A stretch of 64,000 nucleotides of DNA. Source: Sphingopyxis sp. BE259 (lineage in GTDB: Bacteria > Pseudomonadota > Alphaproteobacteria > Sphingomonadales > Sphingomonadaceae). The stretch spans positions 2,158,001 to 2,222,000 of the forward strand of contig NZ_JAVDWM010000001.1 in assembly GCF_031457495.1 (NCBI RefSeq), written 5' to 3'. The notes beneath the pieces were generated by a model. That model ran no database searches and was not told where the DNA came from. It saw only the letters and a list, made by a program, of their open reading frames with translations. The position numbers were made by a program, and so were the translations under genes. This document shows positions 49,825-57,674 of this stretch, piece by piece. Numbering within the stretch: the first letter of the stretch is position 1; each line of letters starts with the position of its first letter.

Positions 49825-50292
49825 CTAGCAACTACACTTCGCCTTCACCGCCCGCTTTGGCGCCGTCGTCGCAAATTCCGCGCGCGTCAGATCACCCGAT
49901 TTGTCGCCGTCGGCGCCGCCGAACCGCTCGCCGGTCGCCGCGGCCCATTCCTCGAACGTGAGCAGATTATTGCTGTCCTTGTCGAGCTTGCGAAACGCCG
50001 CAGTACGCGATGCCATCAGCTCGACGCGGCTGATCCGGTCGTTGCGGTCGCGGTCGAAACGGTTGAAGCGCCGCTCCTCGCGCGACGCCTCCTTCGCTGC
50101 GGGCAAAGCGGGCGGCGCCGGTCCGCGTTTCGGTGCATTCGCCCCCGCCACCGGGATTGCCGCCAGCGCGGGCGGGGGTTCGGGCAGTACCGCCTCGTCA
50201 GCGATCTGCGTATGGCCCGCCCACATGAACAGACCTCCGGTCAAAAGCAGCGCGCTCGCCACACCGCCGACCAGAAAACGGGAAATCGCCAT
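49825..50292 (-). CDS. membrane-anchored or exported EF-hand protein
   Basis: 155 residues from ATG 50292 (MAISRFLVGG), preceded by GGAGG with proper spacing; earlier ATGs at 50310 are less likely. N-terminal hydrophobic segment (FLVGGVASALLLTGGLFMW) is an anchor or signal, followed by a Pro/Ala-rich linker. Three EF-hand calcium loops can be read: DRDRNDRISRVE, DKDSNNLLTFEE and DGDKSGDLTRAE. It ends KAKCSC, an unusual paired-Cys tail. Calcium binding is probable; the role is unknown. Divergent from oxyR. Confidence 0.85.
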   Translation of the reverse strand: MAISRFLVGGVASALLLTGGLFMWAGHTQIADEAVLPEPPPALAAIPVAGANAPKRGPAPPALPAAKEASREERRFNRFDRDRNDRISRVELMASRTAAFRKLDKDSNNLLTFEEWAAATGERFGGADGDKSGDLTRAEFATTAPKRAVKAKCSC

Positions 50293-50428
50293 CCGTCCCT
50301 CCGCCATCACTTAATGGGACTGGCTATCATAGCGAGATCGATACCGGCAACAGGCGTCACCGATATGGCGACGAATATTTATCGATCCGATTGTTCAAAA
50401 CTTCCGCCATCATTGCTATATCCGATCA

Positions 50429-51334
50429 ATGTCGAATTACCTGCCGACCCTGAAACAGATGCAGTATCTCGTCGCGCTGCACGATCATGGCCATTTCGGC
50501 CGCGCCGCTGACGCCTGCAACGTTACCCAGTCGACGCTGTCGGCGGGCATCCGCGAGCTGGAAACGCTGCTCGGTCAGACGCTGGTCGAGCGCACCCGCC
50601 GCGTCGTCCGCTTCACCGGGCTTGGCAATGCAATCGTCGAAAAGGCGCACCGAGTGCTGCGCGAGGCCGAGGAACTGGCCGACATGGCCGCCGCCGCCGC
50701 GGCGCCGCTGGTCGGCGAGCTGCGGATGAGCGTCATCCCGACGATCGCGCCCTTCCTGCTCCCCGGCATGTTGCGCGTGCTGCGCAAAGAACGCCCGGCG
50801 CTCAAGCTGTTTCTGCGTGAGGAGCCCAGTGCCCAGGCGTGCGAATCGCTGCACCACGGCACCGTCGATTGCGTGTTGCTCGCCCTCCCCTATGGCTGCG
50901 GCGACGTCGAAAGCGAGGCCTTGTTCGACGACGCGCTGTTCGTCGCCTTTCCCGGCGACCAGTCCGAAGACCTGCCCGCGATGGTCAGCGCCGACCAGAT
51001 CGACCCGGCACAAATGCTGATGCTCGAGGACGGCCATTGCCTGAAAGATCACGTCCTCGCGGCATGCAATCGCCCCGAACTGCGCGCCGGGGCGCGGATG
51101 ATGGGGACGTCGCTGCACACGCTGGTCCAGATGGTCGACAACGGCCTGGGCATCACCATGCTGCCGCAAATGGCGATTGAGGCGGGGATTCTCGACCACA
51201 CCGACATCGACACCCGCCCGCTCGATTCGGATCACGACTGGCGCACCATCGCGCTGGTCTGGCGCAAGGGAAGCCCGCGCGCGGATGAGTTCAAGATGCT
51301 GGCGGATATTTTCCGCAAGCATCGGGTGGGTTAA
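50429..51334 (+). CDS. oxyR: hydrogen-peroxide-sensing LysR regulator OxyR
   Basis: LysR-type activator, 301 residues. N-terminal helix-turn-helix FGRAADACNVTQSTLSAGIRE. The redox pair is conserved: Cys204 in EDGHCLKDH and Cys213 in LAACNRPE, nine residues apart exactly as Cys199/Cys208 of E. coli OxyR. So it should form the peroxide-induced disulfide and activate catalase or peroxidase genes. No convincing OxyR operator was found in the 118 bp upstream. gpx and the secreted peroxiredoxin in this window are possible targets but unproven. Confidence 0.92.
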   Translation: MSNYLPTLKQMQYLVALHDHGHFGRAADACNVTQSTLSAGIRELETLLGQTLVERTRRVVRFTGLGNAIVEKAHRVLREAEELADMAAAAAAPLVGELRMSVIPTIAPFLLPGMLRVLRKERPALKLFLREEPSAQACESLHHGTVDCVLLALPYGCGDVESEALFDDALFVAFPGDQSEDLPAMVSADQIDPAQMLMLEDGHCLKDHVLAACNRPELRAGARMMGTSLHTLVQMVDNGLGITMLPQMAIEAGILDHTDIDTRPLDSDHDWRTIALVWRKGSPRADEFKMLADIFRKHRVG

Positions 51335-51344
51335 ATCGCTTTTT

Positions 51345-51416
51345 CGTCACCCCGGACTTGATCCGGGGTCCATGCCAACGCCGCGGCATGGATCCCGGAT
51401 CAAGTCCGGGATGACG
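51345..51416. repeat. type-A palindromic intergenic repeat (copy 5)
   Basis: Arms CGTCACCCCGGACTTGATCC and GATCAAGTCCGGGATGACG with about 15 bp between. Lies in the convergent gap between oxyR and moaE, ending 4 bp before the moaE stop codon. Confidence 0.85.
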
Positions 51417-51419
51417 ATA

Positions 51420-51863
51420 TTATTGACCCCATCTTTCCGCCCGCGCCGCATCCCCCTCGCGCGCCTCCACCCACGCCACGCGCCCATCCTCAAACGTTTC
51501 ACGCTTCCACAGCATCACGTCGGTCTTCAGCCGGTCGATCAGAAACTCGCACGCTGCCAGCGCCTCGCTGCGGTGCGGGCTGCTCGCCAGCACCAGCACG
51601 ATCGTATCGCCCGGCGCCATCGCTCCGACGCGGTGGATCAAGGTCAGCGCCGCCAGTTGCCACCGGTCCGCCGCGGCATTCGCCAGATCGCCCAGCCCGG
51701 CTTCGGTCATCACCGGATGATGTTCCAGATACAGTTCGTTCAGCCCGCCATCGCCACGCACCCGGCCGATAAAACTGGCACTCGCGCCGTGGCCGCCCGC
51801 GTCATGCAGGTCAAGCTCGGCGCCGACGTCGATCGCCGCCGCCTGCACCGCGACGCGGATCAT
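51420..51863 (-). CDS. moaE: molybdopterin synthase catalytic subunit
   Basis: MoaE (147 residues) transfers two sulfurs from MoaD thiocarboxylate to precursor Z. Typical blocks are SASFIGRVRGDGG, LYLEHHPVMTEAGL, HRVGAMAPGDTIVLVLASSPHR and the catalytic Lys region TDVMLWKRETFEDG. ATG at 51863 overlaps the moaD stop by 4 bp; the extended frame upstream is spurious. Confidence 0.95.
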   Translation of the reverse strand: MIRVAVQAAAIDVGAELDLHDAGGHGASASFIGRVRGDGGLNELYLEHHPVMTEAGLGDLANAAADRWQLAALTLIHRVGAMAPGDTIVLVLASSPHRSEALAACEFLIDRLKTDVMLWKRETFEDGRVAWVEAREGDAARAERWGQ

Positions 51864-52117
51864 CCGCCCGTCACCGGGGGGAATAGCGCAACCTCGCGCG
51901 CGCCGACGAGCGGCGCGTCCGGCCCCATCATCACCCCGTCGATCGCGGCGCGAATCCGCTGCGGCTCGGCAAAAGCAAAAGCCCCGCGCGCGTCCCGCGC
52001 CGCCAGCCACGCCAGCAATGCGGCCAGGTCGGTCACCTCAGTGGGCAGTTCGACGACCTCCTCGGCCGCTCCCATCCGCTCGCGCACCCAGGCGAAATAA
52101 GCGATGTCCAGCGCCAT
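51860..52117 (-). CDS. moaD: molybdopterin synthase sulfur-carrier subunit
   Basis: 85-residue ubiquitin-like protein ending in the essential Gly-Gly (FPPVTGG), which is adenylylated and thiocarboxylated by MoeB-type enzymes. Begins MALDIAYFAWVRERMG, as MoaD does. Six bp after pgsA and coupled to moaE. Confidence 0.94.
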   Translation of the reverse strand: MALDIAYFAWVRERMGAAEEVVELPTEVTDLAALLAWLAARDARGAFAFAEPQRIRAAIDGVMMGPDAPLVGAREVALFPPVTGG

Positions 52118-52123
52118 GCGCGC

Positions 52124-52696
52124 TCAATCCATGTGCTTCAGGCCGACGCGCAGATAGTCCCAGCCGGTCACCAGCGTCAGCACCGCCGCCACCCACAGCG
52201 ACGCCAGCCCGACGCTCTTGACCCACAGGATTTCGGGCAGCGCCCCGGCCAGGATCAGCGCCCCGAATGACACGAGCTGAAAGGTCGTTTTCCATTTCGC
52301 CAGCTGGGTGACCGGCATCGACACCTGCAAGGTCGCGAGGAATTCGCGAAGCCCCGACACGATGATCTCGCGCAGCAGGATCATCAGGGCGGCAATGACG
52401 TGATAGCCGGTGATGTCGCGGGTAAACACCAACAGCAATATCACCGCGGCGATCATGATCTTGTCGGCGATCGGATCGAGGAATGCGCCCAGCCGCGACA
52501 CGATCCCGCGCGAGCGTGCAACATAACCGTCAAAATAATCGGTAATGCCCATCAGGCAGTAGAGGACAAACGCCAGCGCATAATCGATCGGCTTGGGCTG
52601 GTGCGATCCCTCGACCACCCCCGGCCACAGCAGGAACAGCAAGATGGGCACCGCCAATATGCGCGATAATGTCAGGATGTTCGGAAGACTCAGCAT
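52124..52696 (-). CDS. pgsA: CDP-diacylglycerol-glycerol-3-phosphate phosphatidyltransferase
   Basis: Membrane enzyme (190 residues) committing CDP-diacylglycerol to phosphatidylglycerol. The CDP-alcohol transferase signature D-xx-DG-xx-AR-x8-G-xxx-D-xxx-D is complete in TDYFDGYVARSRG followed by GAFLDPIADK. Several transmembrane helices. ATG 52696 (MLSLPNILTLSRILAVP) fits the family; the ORF extension to 52729 does not. First gene of pgsA-moaD-moaE. Confidence 0.93.
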   Translation of the reverse strand: MLSLPNILTLSRILAVPILLFLLWPGVVEGSHQPKPIDYALAFVLYCLMGITDYFDGYVARSRGIVSRLGAFLDPIADKIMIAAVILLLVFTRDITGYHVIAALMILLREIIVSGLREFLATLQVSMPVTQLAKWKTTFQLVSFGALILAGALPEILWVKSVGLASLWVAAVLTLVTGWDYLRVGLKHMD

Positions 52697-52843
52697 GACC
52701 CCTGATTCCCGCCGCTGCGGCGTGCTCATCCCAAAATGGGCTTTGACCCCACCCGCCCTAACCGATAAGCCCCCCGCGCGACAACCATATTGCCGTGATG
52801 TTGCGGCGTTGTCGGATTGTCAGGCTGCAAAAGTGGATTTTCA

Positions 52844-54241
52844 ATGACCGGTTCCTTTGCGCTGATGAAGCAACGCCGGTTTCTGCCCCTGTTCGCGACC
52901 CAGTTCCTCAACGCCTTCAACGACAATTTCTACAAGATGGCGATGGTGATCCTCGTCACCTTCACCATCTACAAGGATCCAGAGACCGAGGCGTGGTTCA
53001 ACGCGCTTGCGGGCGGCCTGTTCATCCTGCCCTTCTTCCTGTTTTCGGCGCTGGCCGGGCAGCTCGCCGACAGCACCGACAAGACGCGGATGATCCGCCT
53101 GATCAAGACCGCCGAAATCTTCATTATGATCGTCGGTGCGATCGGCATCTGGCTGCATCTCGTTCCGGTCATGCTGCTCGCGCTGTTCGCGATGGGGACG
53201 CATTCCACCTTCTTCGGCCCGATCAAATATGCCATCCTGCCCCAGCATCTGGAGGAGGACGAGGTTCTCGCCGGAACCGGCTGGGTCGAGGCCGGCACCT
53301 ATATCGCTATCCTCGGCGGCACGATCGTCGGCGGCCTGACCCCGCCGCATATCGCCATCCCGGGGATCATCATCGTCGCGGTCATCGGCCGCCTCACAGC
53401 CAACTACGTCCCCGCCGCGCCGCCCGAAGCAGAGGCCGAGGGGCTGGTGATCGACCATAATGTTTTTCGCTCGTCGTGGCGGCTAGTCAATTCGACGATG
53501 CACATCCCGCGCCTCTTCCTCGCAATCGTTTCGATCAGCTTTTTCTGGGCGATAGGCGCCATCCTCGCCGCGCAATTCCCGCCGCTGGTGAAGAATGCGC
53601 TGGGGGCCGACAACACCGTCGCGACGCTGTTCACCGCGATCTTCTCGGTCGGTGTCGCCGTCGGATCGATCATCGTCAACCGGCTGCTCAAGGGCCATGT
53701 CTCGGCGCGCTATTCGCCGGGATCGGTGATCGTGATGGGGCTGTTTGTCCTCGACCTGTGGTGGAACGTGAAGGGCTGGGCGCACGCGGGCTATCTCACA
53801 AATTGGCGTGAGTTCCTGTCAATGGCCGGGGCCGATCGCACCGTTCTTGCTCTTTTTAAGACGGATTTCTGGTGGTCGGCCAACCTGTGGTCGATCGATG
53901 TGTTTCACGACACTGGCGACAATCTGATGAACTGGCGCGACTTTCTGGCGCTGACGACCGGCGACCGCATCATCCTCGACCTGCTCGGCATCGCGATCGC
54001 GGGCGGTATGTTCGTCGTCCCGCTCTACGCATTCCTGACCACCACCGTGGCCAAATCGCAAACCGCACGCACCGTGGCGGCGAATAATATCGTCAATTCG
54101 GGCTTCATGGTGGCTGCAACCTTGCTGCTCAGCGTGCTGATCGGCATCGGCCTGACGATCGACGACACGCTACTGATGGTGGCCGCGATGTGCCTGGTAT
54201 CATCGGTGCTGGCGTGGAAGCTGCACAAGGCGTGCGATTAG
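52844..54241 (+). CDS. MFS transporter, LplT/acyltransferase-carrier-like
   Basis: Twelve-helix major facilitator protein of about 465 residues. N-terminal QFLNAFNDNFYKMAMVIL and GTHSTFFGPIKYAILPQHL are characteristic of the LplT (lysophospholipid flippase) subgroup found alone or fused to acyltransferases. Here only the carrier is present, with an unusual insertion between helices 8 and 9 (about residues 310-370, WWNVKGWAHAGYLTNWREFL and repeated NWRDFLALTTGDR). Could move lysophospholipids across the inner membrane. Start ATG 52844; the frame extends to a TTG at 52817. Confidence 0.85.
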   Translation: MTGSFALMKQRRFLPLFATQFLNAFNDNFYKMAMVILVTFTIYKDPETEAWFNALAGGLFILPFFLFSALAGQLADSTDKTRMIRLIKTAEIFIMIVGAIGIWLHLVPVMLLALFAMGTHSTFFGPIKYAILPQHLEEDEVLAGTGWVEAGTYIAILGGTIVGGLTPPHIAIPGIIIVAVIGRLTANYVPAAPPEAEAEGLVIDHNVFRSSWRLVNSTMHIPRLFLAIVSISFFWAIGAILAAQFPPLVKNALGADNTVATLFTAIFSVGVAVGSIIVNRLLKGHVSARYSPGSVIVMGLFVLDLWWNVKGWAHAGYLTNWREFLSMAGADRTVLALFKTDFWWSANLWSIDVFHDTGDNLMNWRDFLALTTGDRIILDLLGIAIAGGMFVVPLYAFLTTTVAKSQTARTVAANNIVNSGFMVAATLLLSVLIGIGLTIDDTLLMVAAMCLVSSVLAWKLHKACD

Positions 54242-54267
54242 GCTGGCGGAGAGCCGATTTGACGTTT

Positions 54268-54358
54268 CGTCACCCCGGACTTGATCCGGGGTCCATGAGG
54301 CCTTGCACCACCCTATACTGAGAGGGCGAACGGATCCCGGATCAAGTCCGGGATGACG
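54268..54358. repeat. type-A palindromic intergenic repeat (copy 6)
   Basis: Arms CGTCACCCCGGACTTGATCC and GATCAAGTCCGGGATGACG around 35 bp. In the convergent gap between the MFS gene and the small tail-anchored gene. Confidence 0.85.
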
Positions 54359-54386
54359 AGAGTGGAGCTCTGGTCTTTTCCCGACC

Positions 54387-54608
54387 TCAGATCAGAAACA
54401 TCATCGTCGCGGTAAAAAACACCGCAAAGCTCTGCAAGAACAGCCGCAGATCGCTGCCTGCGAAGATCGATACCGGCTCGCGGTGCGCCGCCAGCGCCTT
54501 CCGCAATTCGCCCTGCCAGTCGGCGGGCGCACTCAGCCGCGCGATGGTCAGCTGGCGGGCGCCATGCGCCTGAATCCGGCGGCGAATATCGATGTGATCC
54601 GAGTCCAT
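54387..54608 (-). CDS. small C-terminally anchored protein of unknown function
   Basis: 73 residues from ATG 54608 (a TTG at 54617 is the alternative). A polar, basic helical body (IDIRRRIQAHGARQLTIARL ... WQGELRKALAAHREPVSIF) ends in one hydrophobic stretch reaching the C-terminus (LFLQSFAVFFTATMMFLI), so the protein is probably tail-anchored with the N-terminus in the cytoplasm. No known domain. A TTGACA hexamer (minus strand of 54673-54678) and a perfect CtrA box precede it. It is an isolated gene between the MFS carrier and RNase T2, which argues that it is real and independently controlled. Confidence 0.65.
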   Translation of the reverse strand: MDSDHIDIRRRIQAHGARQLTIARLSAPADWQGELRKALAAHREPVSIFAGSDLRLFLQSFAVFFTATMMFLI

Positions 54609-54646
54609 GTCCGGCAAGCTATGCCGGTCTTAACGACTTGGTAAGG

Positions 54647-54661
54647 TTAAAAGATCGTTAA
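54647..54661 (-). promoter_or_regulatory. CtrA box before the tail-anchored gene
   Basis: On the minus strand TTAA-CGATCTT-TTAACC matches the CtrA consensus TTAA-N7-TTAAC exactly, 39 bp before the ATG and over the expected -10 of a promoter whose -35 would be TTGACA (54678-54673). A weaker second site, TTAA-N7-GTAA, lies at 54630-54644 on the plus strand. CtrA is the alphaproteobacterial cell-cycle regulator. Confidence 0.65.
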
Positions 54662-54691
54662 CAAACTGGCCGTGTCAAAGCGGCACAGCGA

Positions 54692-55429
54692 CTAATCCTT
54701 TTGGATAGGTCGGACCCGCACCGTCCGCGCGTCGCGCGCGCCGGTCTGAAACGGCTTGCACCGCTGCGGCCGCATCCGCTGGCCAAGGCACAGCCGCACT
54801 TCCTTGAGCCAGCCCTGCTGATCGGTCGTCACTGCGATCATCGGTGCCGTCACCCCCGGGTTGGCCGAGGAAAATGCGCGGCGGATGCTGCCCGCGGTCT
54901 GCGGCCTTGCCGACAGCGCAGCCATGTCGGGAAAGCGCACCGAGCGGAAAAGCATCGCCGCCGAGCGGAAATAGGCCGCCGGATGCGGGCTCATGCACGT
55001 GCCATGCTTGGCCCATTCATGCTGGAGCAGCTGCGCCGACGGGGTCATGCACAGATGCTGACGCAGCACCGGCTGCGGCACGATCTTGGCCGGGCGGCAC
55101 CATTGCGGATAATCGCGGCTGTCGGTTTCGGGCCACAGCCCGTGGAGCACCCAGCCAAAGCGGCCGTTGTCGCCCGAACATTGCAGGCGATCGCGCGTGT
55201 CACGCGGATTGCGAACATTGGCGCAATGCTGCGGCGACCAGCTTATGGCCAGCAGATAGCCGGTGATTGGCGGTTTCCGCACCGGCTCGCCGCGCCTCGG
55301 CTGTTCAAGCCGCGGCACCGGGATGCGGTCCGGGATCTGGCAGGCGAGCGCCTGGGCCTGCGCCGCCGTGGGCGCGAGCAGCAAACCCAACGCAGCGACG
55401 CTAGACCAACGCAAAATCGAGCCCGACAT
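54692..55429 (-). CDS. ribonuclease T2 family protein
   Basis: Secreted endoribonuclease of 245 residues. Signal peptide (LRWSSVAALGLLLAPTAAQAQA). Both active-site blocks are intact: CAS-I FGWVLHGLWPE (His96) and CAS-II HEWAKHGTC (His137, Glu138, His142). Eight or more Cys suggest disulfides in the periplasm. Likely scavenges RNA for nucleotides or phosphate. Its first 29 bp overlap the end of nadC in another frame, so the two are read from one transcript. Confidence 0.92.
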   Translation of the reverse strand: MSGSILRWSSVAALGLLLAPTAAQAQALACQIPDRIPVPRLEQPRRGEPVRKPPITGYLLAISWSPQHCANVRNPRDTRDRLQCSGDNGRFGWVLHGLWPETDSRDYPQWCRPAKIVPQPVLRQHLCMTPSAQLLQHEWAKHGTCMSPHPAAYFRSAAMLFRSVRFPDMAALSARPQTAGSIRRAFSSANPGVTAPMIAVTTDQQGWLKEVRLCLGQRMRPQRCKPFQTGARDARTVRVRPIQKD

Positions 55430-56249
55430 CCGCCGCGGGTGCCGACTGCGTCAACCGCCCGACCGACACATAGGTCACCCCGGTCGCGCCGATCGCACCA
55501 ATCGTGTCGAGCCTTACCCCGCCCGACGCCTCGGTCGGCACCTTGCCGTCAACGACGGCGACGCAGGTCCGCAATTCATCCAGCGTCATATTGTCGAGCA
55601 ACAGGTGCGTCGCCCCGGCGGCCAGCGCGGGTTCGACCTGCGCCACCCGGTCGACCTCGACGATGATGCTCGCGATCCCCGCCGCGACCGCCCGGCGTAC
55701 CGCTTCCTCGACCGACCCGGCGACCGCGACATGATTGTCCTTGATCATCGCCGCGTCCCACAATCCCATCCGGTGATTGGTCGCGCCGCCCATCCGCGTC
55801 GCATATTTCTCCAGCACCCGCAGCCCGGGAATCGTCTTGCGCGTGTCGAGCAGCGTCGCGCCGGTTCCCGCGAGCGCATCGACATAGCGCCGCGTCATCG
55901 TCGCGATGCCCGACAGGTGCTGCACCGTGTTCAGCGCCGACCGTTCGGCCGTCAGCATCGCGCGCGCATTGCCCGACAGGCGCATCAGGTCGCTGCCTGC
56001 GGCCACTTCGGCGCCCTCAGCGACCAGGATTTCGATCTCCATGTCGGGTTCGAGCGCGCGAAAAAACGCTTCGGCGATCGGCAATCCCGCTACAATGATC
56101 GCATCGCGGCTGTCCATCACCCCGCCAAAGCGCGCGGCGGCGGGAATCACCGCCATCGACGTAATGTCACCCCCCGCCCCCAGATCCTCGGCCAACGTGG
56201 CGCGGACAAAGGCATCGAGGTCGAAATCGGGCAGGGAAAATTGGGTCAT
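55401..56249 (-). CDS. nadC: nicotinate-nucleotide pyrophosphorylase (carboxylating)
   Basis: Quinolinate phosphoribosyltransferase (282 residues) making nicotinate mononucleotide for NAD. Family blocks: ALAEDLGAGGDITS-type ATLAEDLGAGGDITSMAVIP, LSGIATMTRRYVDAL, DTRKTIPGLRVLEKYAT, GGATNHRMGLWDAAMIKDNH (in pieces) and EVDRVAQVEPALAAGA. Overlaps RNase T2 downstream and diverges from the nitronate monooxygenase; a LiuR-like operator lies in the gap. Confidence 0.95.
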   Translation of the reverse strand: MTQFSLPDFDLDAFVRATLAEDLGAGGDITSMAVIPAAARFGGVMDSRDAIIVAGLPIAEAFFRALEPDMEIEILVAEGAEVAAGSDLMRLSGNARAMLTAERSALNTVQHLSGIATMTRRYVDALAGTGATLLDTRKTIPGLRVLEKYATRMGGATNHRMGLWDAAMIKDNHVAVAGSVEEAVRRAVAAGIASIIVEVDRVAQVEPALAAGATHLLLDNMTLDELRTCVAVVDGKVPTEASGGVRLDTIGAIGATGVTYVSVGRLTQSAPAADVGLDFALV

Positions 56250-56284
56250 GCCCTCGCGATAATGAGCGGCCCGAGCAAATCAAC

Positions 56285-56300
56285 TTGACGTCTACGTAAA
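56285..56300. promoter_or_regulatory. LiuR-like palindromic operator
   Basis: TTGACGTCTACGTAAA is a near-perfect match to the MerR-family LiuR motif (TTTACGT-NN-ACGTAAA, TTGACGT variants known) that controls branched-chain amino acid and fatty acid degradation in proteobacteria. It is 36 bp before nadC and 54 bp before the nitronate monooxygenase; the latter is the likelier target. A smaller palindrome CACGT-T-ACGTG follows near 56315. Confidence 0.55.
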
Positions 56301-56353
56301 CTAACGCTGACATACACGTTACGTGGCAACATAGCCAACATCGGAGAGGCCCA

Positions 56354-57484
56354 ATGCAATCCCCCATCTGCGCGATGCTCGGCATCGAATTCCCCCTCCT
56401 CGCCTTCTCGCACTGCCGCGACGTCGTTGTCGCGGTGTCGAAGGCGGGCGGCATGGGTGTGTTCGGCGCCGCGTCGCTACCGCCTGCACGGCTCGAGGAA
56501 GAACTGGCGTGGATCGACGCGCATATCGGCGGCAAACCCTATGGCGTCGACCTGATCGTCCCCAACAGCTTTGCCGGCAAGGGCGAGAGTCGAAGCGCGC
56601 TGCCGCCGATTCCCGCTGAACATAAAGCGTTCGTCGCCGATCTGCTCGGCAAGCATGGCGTTGATGACGGCAATCTCGCGCTTCCCGCTGTCGGCGGCGG
56701 GCTAGGCGACAACATGACCGATGACGGCGCCGCCGCGCTGCTCGAAGTTGCGTTCCGCCACCCCATCGGCCTGATCGCCAACGCGCTCGGCGTCCCGCCA
56801 CCGCTGATGCTCGAACTGGGCAAGCGGCACGACGTTCCGGTTGCGGCGCTCATCGGCACCCGCGACCATGCGCTGGCGCAGGTCCGTGCCGGGGTCGACA
56901 TCCTCGTCGTCGCGGGCGGTGAAGCCGGCGGGCACTGCGGCGAGGTCGCAACGATGGTGCTGGTGCCCGAGGTTGCCGCAGCGGTCGAGGCGGTCGGCGC
57001 GACCACCCCGATCCTCGCCGCGGGCGGGATCGTCACCGGGCGCCAGATGGCGGCGGCGATGGCGATGGGCGCGCACGGCGCGTGGACCGGATCGGTGTGG
57101 CTGACCACGGCCGAGGCCGAAACCAACCCGGTGGTGAAAGAAAAGATGCTGATCGCCAGCTCGCGCGACACGGTGCGTTCGAAAAGCCGGACCGGCAAAC
57201 CGTCGCGTCAGTTGCGCTCGCCATGGACCGATGCATGGGAAGCCGAAGGCGCCCCGAAGCCGCTACCGATGCCGCTGCAATCGCTAGTCAGCGAACCTGC
57301 GCTGCGTCAGGTCGACAAGCTCTCCGAGGGCGGCCACGAAGGCGCCAAGGCACTGGCGACCTATTGGGTCGGTCAGGGCGTTGGGCTAATGAATGAAGCG
57401 ATGGGCGCTGGGCAGGTCGTGCAGGAGTTCAAGGCCGACTGGATCGCCGCGTGTGAACGATTGAACGGATTTATCGGCGATTAG
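56354..57484 (+). CDS. nitronate monooxygenase family flavoprotein
   Basis: FMN-dependent TIM-barrel oxygenase of 376 residues related to 2-nitropropane dioxygenase. It shows VSKAGGMGVFGAASLPP near the N-terminus, phosphate-binding VVAGGEAGGHCGEVATMVLVP and ILAAGGIVTGRQMAAAMAMG. The canonical catalytic His region (AGGHTG) reads AGGHCG here. Family members act in nitroalkane detoxification or as enoyl reductases. The LiuR-like box upstream hints at a role in acyl-CoA or branched-chain catabolism. A long repeat follows the stop. Confidence 0.85.
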   Translation: MQSPICAMLGIEFPLLAFSHCRDVVVAVSKAGGMGVFGAASLPPARLEEELAWIDAHIGGKPYGVDLIVPNSFAGKGESRSALPPIPAEHKAFVADLLGKHGVDDGNLALPAVGGGLGDNMTDDGAAALLEVAFRHPIGLIANALGVPPPLMLELGKRHDVPVAALIGTRDHALAQVRAGVDILVVAGGEAGGHCGEVATMVLVPEVAAAVEAVGATTPILAAGGIVTGRQMAAAMAMGAHGAWTGSVWLTTAEAETNPVVKEKMLIASSRDTVRSKSRTGKPSRQLRSPWTDAWEAEGAPKPLPMPLQSLVSEPALRQVDKLSEGGHEGAKALATYWVGQGVGLMNEAMGAGQVVQEFKADWIAACERLNGFIGD

Positions 57485-57492
57485 CACCGAAA

Positions 57493-57667
57493 CCTCCCTC
57501 TTGATGGGGGAGGCAGCGAGACTTGGCAGCTTGCTGCCTAGTCGCAGCGGCGGGGGTGCGTTCTCGGCCTGAGACGGCGGCACAAGGACGCGCCGTCACC
57601 CCCATCCAACTGCGCCTAGCCGCTACGCGGCAAGGCTACGTATCCTTCCCCCATCAAGGGGGAAGAA
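57493..57667. repeat. long inverted-repeat intergenic element (MITE-like)
   Basis: About 175 bp bounded by CCTCCCTCTTGATGGGGGAGG-type and CCTTCCCCCATCAAGGGGGA-type ends (quoted in part), with internal GCGGCGGGGGTGCG facing CGCCGTCACCCCC-type sequence. It fills the whole convergent gap between the nitronate monooxygenase and ppiB. No ORF. Single copy in the window. Confidence 0.6.
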
Positions 57668-57674
57668 TAGATGC

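Noticed and set aside
50311..50428. OxyR autoregulatory site
   Set aside because: ATAG/CTAT fragments are present but not in the spacing of the OxyR consensus.
51177..52100. 307-codon plus-strand frame through repeat and moaE/moaD
   Set aside because: Crosses a palindromic repeat and the antisense of two secure genes.
7365..57667. CRISPR array from repeated palindromes
   Set aside because: Repeats are dispersed singly across the window, not in tandem with regular spacers, and no cas gene is present.
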